From assembly GCA_002099365.1 (NCBI GenBank), contig MSED01000005.1:2356001-2420000 (forward strand): a stretch of 64,000 bases of DNA, written 5' to 3'. The DNA is from Phialophora verrucosa. Taxonomy: Eukaryota > Ascomycota > Eurotiomycetes > Chaetothyriales > Herpotrichiellaceae. The notes below the pieces were generated by a model. It searched no databases and had not been told where the DNA came from. It was given only the letters and a program-made list of their open reading frames with translations. The position numbers and the translations under genes are program-made. Below are positions 10,188 through 20,868 of this stretch, one piece after another. Each line of letters starts with the position of its first letter. Positions within the stretch are counted from its first letter, which is position 1.

Positions 10188-12918
10188 TCAGCTCTCGAAC
10201 ATCGTCCAGGGCTTCTTGTGTTCCATGCCTTCGCTGGGAAACCTCATAGGAACTGGGACGTAGTCCGCGAAAGATGCAAACCCCGTATTGCTGCGGCTTG
10301 CGAAACCGCCGTCATTCGAGGCGCTACTCTTTCCCAGGACAGGAATGACGACTCCACATTCCCAATTCCGACAGTTGAGTCTAGGCTCTTTGGTTGCTTT
10401 GTCCCGGACGAGTCGTCCCCTACCATGATACAAAAGTGCCTGTCAGTAGGTGTCTAGGGCCGCTGATCGTTCATCGCCTGCAAAATACAGATATGGGAAG
10501 GCGCCAACGAGCTGAGAAGCGGACCTACCAAGCACTCTCCGAGAGATTTGCGCTGCCGAGATATACCCATCCGCCCTTTGACTGGGACTTCTCGACCTGC
10601 GAGGTGTACCTGACAAATAGCAGCTATGCCACCAAGAAGAAATAGTCAGTTCCACTCGCAGCAAACCACAATTGCCAACTTCTGTGACATACCTTGATGT
10701 GCATCAGTAGCCGGTCCCGAACACTCAAGCAATCGAGCATATTGGACCTTGGAAAATTCGGATTCTGCCACCATTTTGTTGAGAAGCAGATCGTTCCTGC
10801 CTTTTGTGGTCCGCCTTTCGATGCTCTGACCGTATCGTCGCTGGGAAAGTAGAACCGAAAGCTCTCTTTCCAACTGCTTTGTTGATTGCCAATGGGTGCT
10901 TTTTTATTGAGTTGTCCGGTATACTTGGTCATCCCACTGTCTCCCTGTGCTGCGAGGTACATGGAATTCATAAAGTCGCCGTTCAGGCTGCCCACCGATG
11001 AAGTCACGTAGTCCAGCTGAATGGGATCTCCGGTCGCGAGCCCGAGTTCGGTGACGATGTGGCCCAAGCCACCAATTCCGGTCATTTTCCACGCCTGGCC
11101 AGTATGCACACCACCGATTGAGTGCACAAAGCCGTATTTTGCAGTCTTGCTAAAGTCGAATTGATCAAGCTTGCGCAACACGTCGTCCGGCACCGTTTGA
11201 GCTTTCAGGAATTGCTTCAGAGATTTCTGAAATGGCGGTTCTGTGAGTCCCGCAGTGGTCGACGTCTCACCGAGAGGCAAGTCAATCAGCCAGACCATGT
11301 TCTCAACAAACGCGCCCACGCCCCAGTCAAAGTCCACGAGATTCGCAGTCGGGATGACTATCCTGCACCGCCGGCCGCCTTTCCATACGGACTCCTCCTC
11401 GTTCGTGTAGAACAACAGGATCAGTTTGCTGTGCATGCAATTGACATTGCCGTCCATCGGCGGGAAAGTCAACCTCACGTTCGGGACGCCCTGCCAATCC
11501 TTCACGATACTCTCGCGCTGGGCCAGAGATTTCGCATGCATGACCAGCTGGAATTTCGTCCGTCTGGTTTCAAAATGCGGCAAGAGCCAGTCGAAATTCC
11601 AGTTGAAAGAGGACAGGAGGGCGGATTCGAGATGTGAGGATGGCGAGATTAGAGACTCGAAGGAGATTGTCTGCGCAGCGGGATAGCCGGGTACGTAGGT
11701 CTTGAGAGCAACACCGTCAAGGTAGCGAGTCGCTGTAGGGATGTTAACGGAGTCTCCGTCATCCAGAGAGACCGTGTTTCGAGGAAGAGTATTGTGACGG
11801 TGTTCCCCTCTTTCTATTGCTATGCCAGAGCTCTTGTCCTTATCGTTGTCCTCGTCGCGGTCCCCTGTCCGCTGCTTGTTCGTGATCGGTGATGGCGAAA
11901 TAATTCTCTCTCTTCTCACCTGGTGTGGCTGAGTGGTCTTCGCGACTTTTGGATTCGGACCTTCACCTTCCTGCTCTTCTTGCGTTTCTCCGTGCCTATG
12001 CTTCCGCTTCAGTCGAGCTAGGCGCTCTGCTTCCATTCTCTTGCGATCCAGTCCCGCGAGGCTGAATGTGCTGGGTGTGGGTGTGGGTGGGTTTTGGTGT
12101 TGGTTCTGGTCGATGCCACGCCCGTCCGTCGAGTTCGAGGCAGGTACTTCCACTCCTGATGATGGAGTAACCTTGGTTGAATTTGGCGCTACTGTCGCGG
12201 GCTGAGCCTTGGCCTTAGCTTCAGCCCCTGTCGATGATGATAATGGCGCAGCCAGCGCAATCGCGGTTGCTGCTGCGGTTGCGATTTTGACAGGGTACTT
12301 CACGGGGGAAGAGGACCGCCAATCCGGCAGTGACATTGCTTCTTGTGCTGCTGCTGCTGCTGCTGCCGCTGCTGTGTTTAGCGTATGGGCTTCTCCCTCT
12401 TCACCTGCTTGATTTTGACCTTGATCCTGACGTGGGCTCTGCTCCTGCAACGACAGTGCGATAGCTTGTTTCAGGGCATCTTCTTCAGTAAATTCTCCGT
12501 TGGCATAGTCCCACGAGCTGTCGACAGCGGGTGGGGACGGGGTATTCTCGTCATCGTTGGTGTCTTGTGACAAGTCGATCTCTGGGATAGAAGCAGCTCG
12601 GCCTTTGCCTTTGCCTCTGTCATTGTCGTGGGCTTCAAGATGAGGGCTGCGAGACGGGACGAACAACGTTGATGGTATAGAGCTCGGGACTTGATCTTCG
12701 AGGCTGTTGTGCACTGTGTGGCTGCTGGTTGTGGAGCTTGGAGTGTCCGCCTCGACGATCTGGACGGCGGTTCTGGTGCGCAGCATGAGCGCCGGGTTGA
12801 TCGTTGCGTCCCTGGCTACCTGCTGTTCTGCCTTTGGATAATTGTTGCTGCTGGGGCCGGGAACGGAGACGACCTCGTCCTCGTCGTCAGAAATGAGGTC
12901 AACGATCTCGGGTGCCAT
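10188..12918 (-). CDS. tdp1: Tyrosyl-DNA phosphodiesterase-like protein with SIM and UIM
   Basis: Member of the TDP1 branch of the phospholipase D superfamily, which hydrolyses 3'-phosphotyrosyl links left by trapped topoisomerase I. Three exons by my reading: 12918-10693, 10623-10529 and 10419-10188, giving about 850 residues. Introns of 69 and 109 bases have clear donors (gtatgt, gtaggt). The start is the ATG at 12918. Residues 4-13 (IVDLISDDED) resemble a SUMO-interacting motif, and about 145-160 (EEDALKQAIALSLQEQ) match a ubiquitin-interacting motif. A long disordered stretch with poly-Ala and Pro/Thr repeats follows. The first HKN set is MHSKL (His about 496) with IPTAN. The second is MHIKLLFVRY (His about 740), split by intron 1, then GSANLSESAWGRL across intron 2 and LNCRNWECGVVIPV. 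Both catalytic histidine/lysine pairs are present, so it should be active. The nuclear DNA-repair role is inferred from the family. Confidence 0.88.
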
Positions 12919-14320
12919 GGCGTTGAGGCCGAGGCGGTTCGACACAGTCGCGGAAGGTATTCGGGTGGGGAATGGAGATTCTGTTGTCCTACTCTACCCG
13001 CAAGATCTAGCTGGACAGGTAGATCGATATGCGGATCCCTAGTCGCAAGGCAGGATGTGCCAGATATGCCCGCGTTGTAGGTCTGGTTTTCCAAAAGGGG
13101 TGAAACTGTAGCGTGATTTGTGATGCTCAATCCATTCTCTAAAGTCTAATGTCTAATGTCGAGCAAGCATCAAGGCCCCCGGGCGGTTTCCAAGGGCGTG
13201 TCGTGTCGCATATGATAACTCGTACGATGAGGTTGAGGTTGAGGTTGAGATGAAGATGAAAGACAGGTTTGGAGGAGATGAGTTGGTGCGCTTGTGATGT
13301 GTTGAATATCAGTTCTCAAGGTGACATTCAGAATCCCAGGCGCATAACGAATCAAGCAAGCAATCAACCACGTTCTGCTTGGACGCCTTTGATCCAATGT
13401 ACTGGGGTGTCCTTCACAAGCGGAATCCGCTTTTGACCGCTAAGGACATATGCTGATCGATGATCAAACAGTCATGAGGTGGTCACCCTTCGCGCGCGCG
13501 TCTTTCATGCAACTATCCTGAACAAAGGCCCTGCAACAGAATTGCAGTCCAGCTGCAATACGTCTGGGAAGTATCTGCCACTGTCGGGCGAGTTGCGTTA
13601 GCGGCGACGTACTCTGTGGATGTACTCTGTATGTACGCAGAGTAGCGTGAAAGAGGTGCGGGACCTTTGTGGTCAGGCAAAGCAAGGTAAAATGCCTGAA
13701 CTTGCTACCAGCGCCGGGCTCAAGGACATGTGCTTGTGATGTCTATGATTTTTCAAGCTGATGAAGTTCTTTTCATTTGCTGTCGTTACACCCCAGAAAA
13801 ACAGAAATGGACTGGCAATGTTTCATGACGTCGGCTCTGGTTGGGCGAAGGGGAAGCCAGCGAGATGCCTAAATGCACAGGATGGGACGGCACGGAGAAG
13901 AATTCCTGCACACGCCTGTCTCTGTCATCAGACCTGTAATGACACTGATGGCAGAGTTGGCGTCGATACTGTCGTCTGAGATAGGCGTCACGTTGGTTTG
14001 ATGTTTAATCACGCTGTACGGTGCAGAGATGGATTAAACATTGAGGGCTGACGCCTGATTGAGCAACCTCGGGCGCACGTGATTGCGCGTCACCGCGTCA
14101 TTAACCATTTGGCTCTTCGCTCTCACAAGCTGGGAGTTTTAAAATGGAACAAGTGGCCATTTGCACAGATTTACGGTGTACAAGTAGATACAAGTGAAAT
14201 AGGAGCACTTTGTTCATAGTTGATCTTGACATAGGCTTTGATACAGTTGCTTGATTCTTGCTCCAAAACTTCGTCCAAGGGCCTTCCTTTGGGCTGAAAA
14301 AGCAGGTCGCCAGATCCCCC
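12919..14320. other. Intergenic, 1.4 kb
   Basis: Contains the likely promoter of the TDP1-like gene and the 3' end of the SARAF-like gene. A (GAGGTT)3 microrepeat lies at about 13229-13248. An inverted repeat at 13983-14056 is listed separately. A CACGTG palindrome lies near 14075. No gene seen. Confidence 0.5.
13983..14056. repeat. Imperfect inverted repeat, 74 bases
   Basis: AGGCGTCA (13983-13990) pairs exactly with TGACGCCT (14049-14056), and TGTTTAATC (14002-14010) with GATTAAACA (14032-14040). The inner spacers are 11 and 8 bases and the loop is 21 bases. It could be a hairpin RNA, a relic of a small terminal-inverted-repeat element, or a composite regulator site. Confidence 0.6.
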
Positions 14321-15349
14321 CTACCGCCTGCTTGTCCCTCCGAATCCAGTGCTCTCGTGTCTCGTACTGGAATAGCTCGAGCTCGATGAGCTCGCCGTCC
14401 TCGATGAAGGTGGGGATGGCCTCCTCGGCATGGTATAGCCACCATTGCCACCTCCTCCGAACCACCCAGATCCGAATGCTGGTCTAGGTGGCGCTGGGCT
14501 GGGTTGTGTACGCGCACCCCTCCCTGCAAAATACCCTGCCGCGGCTCCAGCAGCTGTACCAGTCCAGAATCCAGGCCGCCACCCCTGATCCTGTTGTCCT
14601 CCGCCGGCTGTCCCAGTTCCTGAACCTGAAGCTGACGACCACGTCGGTTTCTTAGGCCGTGGGGGCGGTCGTGGGTCGTACGGAGGAGGAGGGTCGTTGT
14701 CGTCACCCCATCCATCGAAACCCCCAAAGCCACCGCCTTCTCGAGGTCTTCTCCGAGGTGCTTCGTTGCGCCAGGCGTTGTAGATGCCACGGACGATGAT
14801 GAATAACACAAGCAAGAATAGTGCCGTAAACAAGTAGCCCGCAATCTTCTCTGCTTTGTTTGTGCCGCCACTGGAACCACCGCGATCGAACCAGCTTCCA
14901 GATCCATACTTCTGCTCTCCTTTCTCTGTCAACAATAGCCTGTATTCGACGCCGCAGCTTCCCTTGAGAACATAGGGATCTTCGCTGCTCTCATAGCCTT
15001 CGCAGGTTACCTCGGTGCTTCCGAGTTTGAATTCTTCTGGCAGAGAGGCTTTGCAGCTCCACTGGACGTTGCCATCTTCATAGTCTGACCCTTCATTCGT
15101 GCATCGCATGACGTCTACCGCGTAGAGACTGCATACCCTTGATGGGCCGACGCATTGTAATTGAGGGACAGGGGAAACTCGTCGGGAGGCTGTCTGTTTG
15201 CCTGCGCGCACCGTGAGCGCAGAGACCTTGGAGAGAAGAACTGCGTTCTTGGGGACCTTCTTAGGGTTTGTTACTCGAGCGGAGAGAGAGATGCCTATGA
15301 GGAGCGTCAAGAGCATAAGCTTGATCTGGAGGAATTTTAACGCCGCCAT
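14321..15349 (-). CDS. SARAF-like ER membrane protein
   Basis: Homolog of the store-operated calcium entry-associated regulatory factor family (SARAF/TMEM66, formerly DUF1183). In animals SARAF sits in the ER membrane and slows STIM-Orai calcium entry. The 342-residue product comes from one exon starting at a clear ATG. Residues 1-24 form a hydrophobic signal peptide. A luminal domain follows with six cysteines (about 66, 73, 83, 99, 116, 132), consistent with disulphides, and the motifs LQCVGPSRVC, VQWSCKA and VTCEGY. One transmembrane helix spans about 169-190. The rest is a cytosolic tail rich in Gly, Pro, Ser, Arg and Trp with repeated GGG and PPP runs. Fungi are generally thought to lack STIM and Orai, so the partner here is unknown; a general ER calcium role is inference. 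Confidence 0.85.
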   Translation of the reverse strand: MAALKFLQIKLMLLTLLIGISLSARVTNPKKVPKNAVLLSKVSALTVRAGKQTASRRVSPVPQLQCVGPSRVCSLYAVDVMRCTNEGSDYEDGNVQWSCKASLPEEFKLGSTEVTCEGYESSEDPYVLKGSCGVEYRLLLTEKGEQKYGSGSWFDRGGSSGGTNKAEKIAGYLFTALFLLVLFIIVRGIYNAWRNEAPRRRPREGGGFGGFDGWGDDNDPPPPYDPRPPPRPKKPTWSSASGSGTGTAGGGQQDQGWRPGFWTGTAAGAAAGYFAGRGARTQPSPAPPRPAFGSGWFGGGGNGGYTMPRRPSPPSSRTASSSSSSYSSTRHESTGFGGTSRR

Positions 15350-16206
15350 GGTAGAATGCAGATTTTAGCTCCGACCATCCCATGAACAAACCTGAAGAGA
15401 TGCGACGAACAGAGAGCTGAACACTATGCCGCAGTTTGTGAGGCAATATCTACTGGCTACTGTGCCTCCAATTGAGTGAGTGAACAGCTAAGAGACAGAG
15501 TGGCCATATCACGGAATGGAGGAGGCAACATGTGGTTGCCTGCCCTCAGAATCAATTGCACACGCATTTGCCCCGCATTTTGGAAATATTCTCCAACTGG
15601 TACAACTTTTGAGGTCGCACGGTGGCACCGTTCGTCAACCCGGTGTGCAGATAATTTCAGGAGTAAGTTTGTCCTTTTAATGGCACTGATGGCGGATTGA
15701 CATGCGCTCCCCGTACTCTTCTAGCTCCTTGATCACTCAGCAGACTGCAGGGGAAGCTCTGGGACCGTTTGTTGTTACGGCCTTGGTGCTGGAATTACCC
15801 TTCAGACGGGCAGCGGAACGAATGCGATTATCATTTCTGTCAAGCTATATGAAAAAAGTCAATGGTGAGAGCCGACACTTCGCTGGAGCTGGTCGACTTC
15901 TACATGCCTTATCTGGGTACAAACACCATCAGGCATGACGAGACAGGATATGATGTCACTTGAGAGCCGGCACTCATATGATAGGTAAGCAGGTGGATAT
16001 TAAGGAAGAGGAACAGCAAGGTGTTCAAACATTCTCGGGCTTTGAAATACTCTACACGACAACATCTCGCAGTTGGACTGAAAGTTAAGAGGTCCGACGC
16101 CGTCAGAGCTTGAAGTAAGTGCGACTCTCTGCTGAATATGTGCCCTGAGATGCATATTGTTCCTGGGACAATGAAAAATTGCTCCATGGCTCTTATGAGC
16201 TTGTCG
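15350..16206. other. Intergenic, may hold decayed NLR 3' sequence
   Basis: The right half may contain eroded downstream sequence of the NLR-like relic, on the minus strand, but I could not align it to the usual ankyrin or winged-helix parts. The left end is the promoter of the SARAF-like gene. No intact gene. Confidence 0.4.
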
Positions 16207-17176
16207 CTATAAGATTCCAGAAAGCTTCTGCGTCGTGTAGTGCACGAGACGGACGCTGTTATTCTTAGAATCGGCCACCACCAAACCCGCACAAGTTGAC
16301 ATCACGTCTTGTGGGCGATCCAAGTCCAGCTCTGGGTCTAGCTCAAAAGAAAGCGAACGCAGCATTGCCATCCTGCGAGACACGTCGTCGCAAGTCACCG
16401 ATGATAATGGAAGCAACGAAAGTCTTGCAGCTCCCGGGATGCCAGGAAGCAAAAACATGAGCTTTCCGACACCGCTTACCCAATCGTGGTACACAGAGTT
16501 CGTAGATATCCACTGTCCAGTGCCAGGATGGACCTTCACGAAGCAGTCATTCCGGTAGTCAGCTTGGGTCTCAGAGGCCAACCAGTTCGCAATACGCTCA
16601 AATTAAACGCTGTCATGAGTGATGGCCAGTTTCTCCAGGGGGTTGGCGATGTCCCTTTGGTGTGCGCTGGCGCAGGCCTAGTGATCTGTTAGGATCGTCT
16701 GGCTACCAGAAACTCACCTTTCCAAACGTCGCCGGATTGCTTCCAGCAGCAGCACCGCTGACATGAGGCGTGACCGTAGCTTGTCGTCCTCTTCAGGGTC
16801 CCATCTGATGCGTTTCCACATGCGTTGTGGCAGCTTGCCCGCTGTCGTCGCTGTCGAGGAGATCTCAGTATTGGCATTGATGACAGCTAACAGGTCTCTC
16901 AAGACAGCCTGGCAAATTTGCAGAACGCTTAGCAAGTCAAGCTTGTTTCCGTCTTCGAGCTCATCGTCTTCAATTTGGATTTTGAGGTCATCTACAACGA
17001 TCTGTAACGTTCGCGTCCTTGGTCAATTAGAGCGAACTCCACGGATACAAGGCGCGATGAAGTCACTCATCAGCCAAAGCAGTGTACTTGGCAGGCGCTC
17101 CATTGAACCGTTTCCTGGCCGTCCCTAGCAATTCCGCGATCACAAGGAAGTCACCGATGGAAAATCCGAAGCTCAT
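16207..17176 (-). pseudogene. Decayed NACHT/STAND (NLR-like) gene
   Basis: Remains of a fungal NLR-type gene (N-terminal helical domain, NACHT NTPase, ankyrin repeats in intact relatives). Exon 1 (17176-17067) starts MSFGFSIGDF, the usual beginning of this class. Exon 2 (17017-16719) carries VLQICQAVLRDLLAVINANT and LPQRMWKRIRWDPEE. Exon 3 starts at about 16666. The two introns, 49 and 51 bases, keep good splice sites. After about 157 codons an in-frame TAA stands at 16603-16605. The frame continues past it with FERIANWLA, GTGQW and GIPGA, where a Walker A glycine-lysine-threonine should follow but AARLS appears. Some 40 residues later comes the NACHT-distal motif CAGLVVADSKNNSVRLVHYT, so roughly 300 residues, including all the NTPase core, are missing. 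A further stop ends it at 16207. It could still make a short N-terminal-domain protein. Confidence 0.82.
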
Positions 17177-17602
17177 GGCGCTATGGATAGCGGACGGGAT
17201 GATGCAGAGGAGTCAAGGAATTGGGTCTGGCGAGCTTGTGCCAACCAAAACCCGTGGCGCCCTGGCATGGCTTTCTGGTAACTGGGCCAGGAGCATAAAG
17301 AACTGGGTGAACAGCGGATCTCATGTGCAGGCGATAGAGATCTCATGGCTCGTCCCGCAATACTAGGGGTCAAGTGGACCCGGGGACTCCTGTTGATGTC
17401 GGCTTGTAGGTGGCCGAGGAAATGAATTCTTGTTCAGTCAGACTGTCAGCAAAATTGTGCCCGATTCATTCGAGATGAACCTCCTCTAAACTCGGCGCTT
17501 GCCGAGGTTTAACCGGGAATAGCAAATTATCGCGCTTCTGTCTGCTAGGCGTTGCGCCAACTCTGTACAGATTCTGCACCGCAAGTCTGTCCTCGAGTCA
17601 TC
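17177..17602. other. Divergent intergenic region
   Basis: Between the divergent NLR relic and MTO1; probably the promoter of MTO1. I see no gene or strong element. Confidence 0.4.
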
Positions 17603-19724
17603 ATGAGGCTGCCTTCCCGGCCGTCTGGTCCCTTACAATGGGGCCACACTCCGCGAACAAGGTCCCGTATCTTGCGGCAGCGTCGGTCGTTCGCAGCCGT
17701 GGCGGGCGACATCAGGTACTCGCGAGCACTCGATCTTCGATCTCGAATACTGACCTTGCGACAGACCATACGATGTCATTGTCATCGGCGGCGGGCATGC
17801 CGGCACTGAAGCCAGTGCTGCAGCCGCGCGATCTGGGGCTCGTACCGCCCTTGTCACTCCCTCGCTCTCCAATTTGGGCGTCTGTTCCTGCAATCCCAGT
17901 TTTGGCGGCATTGGCAAAGGCACCATGGTTCGTGAGATCGACGCGCTGGACGGTGTCGCCGGGCGCATCATCGACAGAGCCGGAATCCAGTTCCGCATGT
18001 TGAACATCAAGAAAGGACCCGCGGTATGGGGACCCCGAGCACAGATTGATCGTGACCTCTACAAGAAATACATGCGGGAAGAGATGCTATCGACAGCAAA
18101 CTTGAGCGTGGTGGAAGGCAAAGTCGCCGACATCATTGTATCGCGGGATGATATCGACTCAACCGATGCGATCTCACAGGGGCAAATTACTGGTATTCGG
18201 CTTGAAGATGGCCAAGTCATTCCTGCCTCGCGAGTGGTTATTACGACGGGAACATTTCTTGGTGGCGAAATTCATATTGGACTCGAGGCCTATCCCTCCG
18301 GAAGGATGGGTGAAGCTGCGACGTTTGGTTTGAGTAAGTCCTTGCGCCGTGCAGGCTTCACCCTGGGGCGGCTGAAGACTGGAACCCCGCCGCGGCTGGA
18401 TCGAGAGAGCATTGATTTCCGTGCTCTGCAAGTCCAACCAGGTGATTCGCCACCCACTCCATTCTCCTATCTCAATGACAACGTGGAGATTGGGGACGAA
18501 GGACAGCTGAACTGCTGGACTACCTACACGAACGAAGCCTCACACCAAATTATCCGAGACAACCTCGATAAATCAATCCACATCCGAGAGACAGTCCGAG
18601 GACCACGCTATTGTCCCTCGCTCGAGTCTAAAATTATCAAGTTTCAACACAAGGAAAGGCACATGATATGGTTGGAGCCCGAAGGTCTGGAGCCTAACAA
18701 GATCATCTATCCCAACGGCATCAGCATGACTGTGCCGGCAGATGCACAATACGCAATGCTCAAGACCGTCAAAGGTCTAGAGAGCGTCAAGATGCTTCAG
18801 CCAGGATACGGTGTGGAATATGACTACATTGACCCACGCAACCTGTTCCCTACGCTCGAGACCAAGCTCATCAGAGGTCTATTTATGGCGGGCCAGATCA
18901 ATGGCACCACGGGCTACGAAGAGGCCGCAGCACAAGGGATTATTGCTGGTATCAACGCAGGTTTATCCGCACAGGGCAAAGCACCATTTACACTTTCTCG
19001 TGCAGAGGCCTTCATCGGCATCCTCATTGACGACCTCATCACGAAGGGCGTAAGCGAACCCTACAGGATGTTCACGGCTCGAAGCGAGTACCGCATGAGT
19101 TGTCGCGCCGACAACGCGGATCTGCGTTTGACTGAAAAAGGCCGCGAGGCTGGCGTGGTGAGCGATAAGCGGTGGGCTCACTTCTCCAACACACGAGGCC
19201 AAATGGCCGAACTACAGAGCAAGCTGGAAAACGTGCAACATCCGAGCACCGAATGGGTCAAGATGGGGTTTCCGTCCCGCATCGACTCGAACCGGCGTAG
19301 TGCATTTGATATGCTCAGAGTAACCGGCGTGGATTTGGGCAGCCTTGCTGAAAAGGTCCAAACACTGCCGGATATCGACAACTACGACCCCAAGATCAGG
19401 AACAGAGTATCAATCGAGAGTCTTTACGCGCCCTACATATCCTTGCAGCAGAAGGCGGCAGAAGCATTCGCGAGGGACGAATCACTGGCTCTGCCTGCAG
19501 ATCTGGATTACGATTCAGTGTTCGGGCTGAGCATCGGTGAGAGGGAAGTCTTGAAGCTGGTCAGGCCTGCGAGCGTGGGCATGGCAAGGCGAGTGGAAGG
19601 CGTGACGCCGCATGGAGCCTTGAGGCTGTTGCGATACGCAAAGAAGAATGGTCGCAAACTGCCGGCGGAGGAGATGGTGCTTGAAGACAAAGCCGTCGTG
19701 GATCAAGTCGATGCTTCGCTATGA
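17603..19724 (+). CDS. MTO1: Mitochondrial tRNA uridine-34 modification enzyme MTO1/GidA
   Basis: FAD-dependent enzyme that, with MSS1/MnmE, installs the 5-carboxymethylaminomethyl-type modification on wobble uridine of mitochondrial tRNAs. Two exons, 17603-17715 and 17765-19724, around a 49-base intron (donor gtactc, branch ctgac, acceptor cgacag); product about 690 residues, the usual length. Residues 1-37 are Arg/Ser-rich with no acidic residue until about 36, a typical mitochondrial presequence. The dinucleotide-binding fold starts at PYDVIVIGGGHAGTEA (about 39-54). NLGVCSCNPSFGGIGKG is the GidA signature with the conserved cysteine. Further landmarks are GPAVWGPRAQIDR, LKTGTPPRL, GLFMAGQINGTTGYEEAAAQG and, near the end, FTARSEYR. 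The C-terminal helical domain is complete. The ATG at 17603 was chosen because it precedes the presequence and stays in frame through the intron. Confidence 0.95.
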
Positions 19725-20868
19725 CATCGACTGGTAGTGTACAAACAGAAATGGATTGACTGTTATCAACTTCAAAATCGTCGCGTAGCGGCGCCGGTCT
19801 CGCTATGTGCAGTGTCCATACACAGCATCTCTGTACAGTATCTGTATCGCAACCACTCCCGCTTCATGGGTGTTTCGATGCACCGAGTACGCAGTCTGAA
19901 CGTCGAGTCAGTCGTCTTAATGTTGCTCAATGTTGTGTGCCTCTCCCCCTTCGTCGTGGACCAACCTGCACTGGGTGGCCATAGCTGCGGTCGCTGCTTA
20001 GTCATCCGTGGTTTTGCGAACTTTCTGACTTCGACCTCACGCGTCAAGGTCCGATGTCAATGCCATTCCTTCTTCCTGGGTAATTATCGACCGTGCCGTT
20101 TCCAAGCCCCCGAGTTCCCCGGTTGTAGATAGGTTCCTGTCACCGATAGCTCCAAACGCATAAAATCGTACCACAAACACTTCTTGTCGCGTCACATCGG
20201 ATCGGACTTTGGTGCACTGCATGACTTTAACGGCGAAGCACAATGTCGATATTAATATCAGCATCATGACCTTAGTAGCCCGCCCAGGAGGGGTTGGAAC
20301 AACAGTTCGACCGAGATCCGGTTTCGCGGCCCTCACTCGACAGCGCTATGGTCAAGGCCTGGGACGTTTATCAACGCCGTACGGGTCTGCTCGGTCGCTG
20401 TCAATTCGGCTTCCACATCCAAAGGAGCGAGATTGTGTACGCACAAGGATCTGGCCGCACACTACGCCGTTGTGGAGTACATCATCGGGCTCAGAGACAC
20501 GATGTACCGCGAACTTCATAGTGCGACAGACGCGGAAATTTTCGAGGACCGTATCCTTGCTACAAGTAAAGGATGAGATTTCTGAAGACGACACTAGACG
20601 GGACCCTAGCAGGTAAGAGCAATACTCTTGTTTCTCGAACTGATCAAGAACGACATGAGATCTACTGCTCGTGCTTCCTAGCACCGAGGGCGTTGTCGCC
20701 TCTGTCATATGGCGCATCACATTGCCACCGAGCCAAACTACAGGCCGGACATGAGTCTGAGGGTCACAATGTCGAAGCAAGAAGACAGAACCCCGCCTTG
20801 ACCCTGCTCGGCAGGCACACCTGTCACATACAACATGTTTCAATGATCGAATCTCCGCTAACGTCCAG
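19725..20868. other. Intergenic plus unresolved 5' exon of cardiolipin synthase
   Basis: The 5' exon of the next gene must lie here, because its frame is open back to a TGA at 20758 with no ATG. A candidate is the ATG at 20266, whose reading contains FAALTRQRYGQGLGRLST, a presequence-like stretch. Another is the short ATG frame at 20573 with a gtaaga donor at 20611. I could not decide between them. Confidence 0.35.

Noticed and set aside
10443..10664. Separate small gene ending near 10443
   Set aside because: Once the introns are removed this DNA encodes the second catalytic motif of the TDP1-like protein in another frame.
12340..12375. CTG/GCT trinucleotide run as an unstable repeat locus
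   Set aside because: It simply encodes the poly-Ala segment of the TDP1-like protein and is short.
14101..14907. 268-codon frame inside and below the SARAF-like gene
   Set aside because: Shadow of the real coding frame; its sequence is a frame-shifted copy of the Gly/Pro-rich tail.
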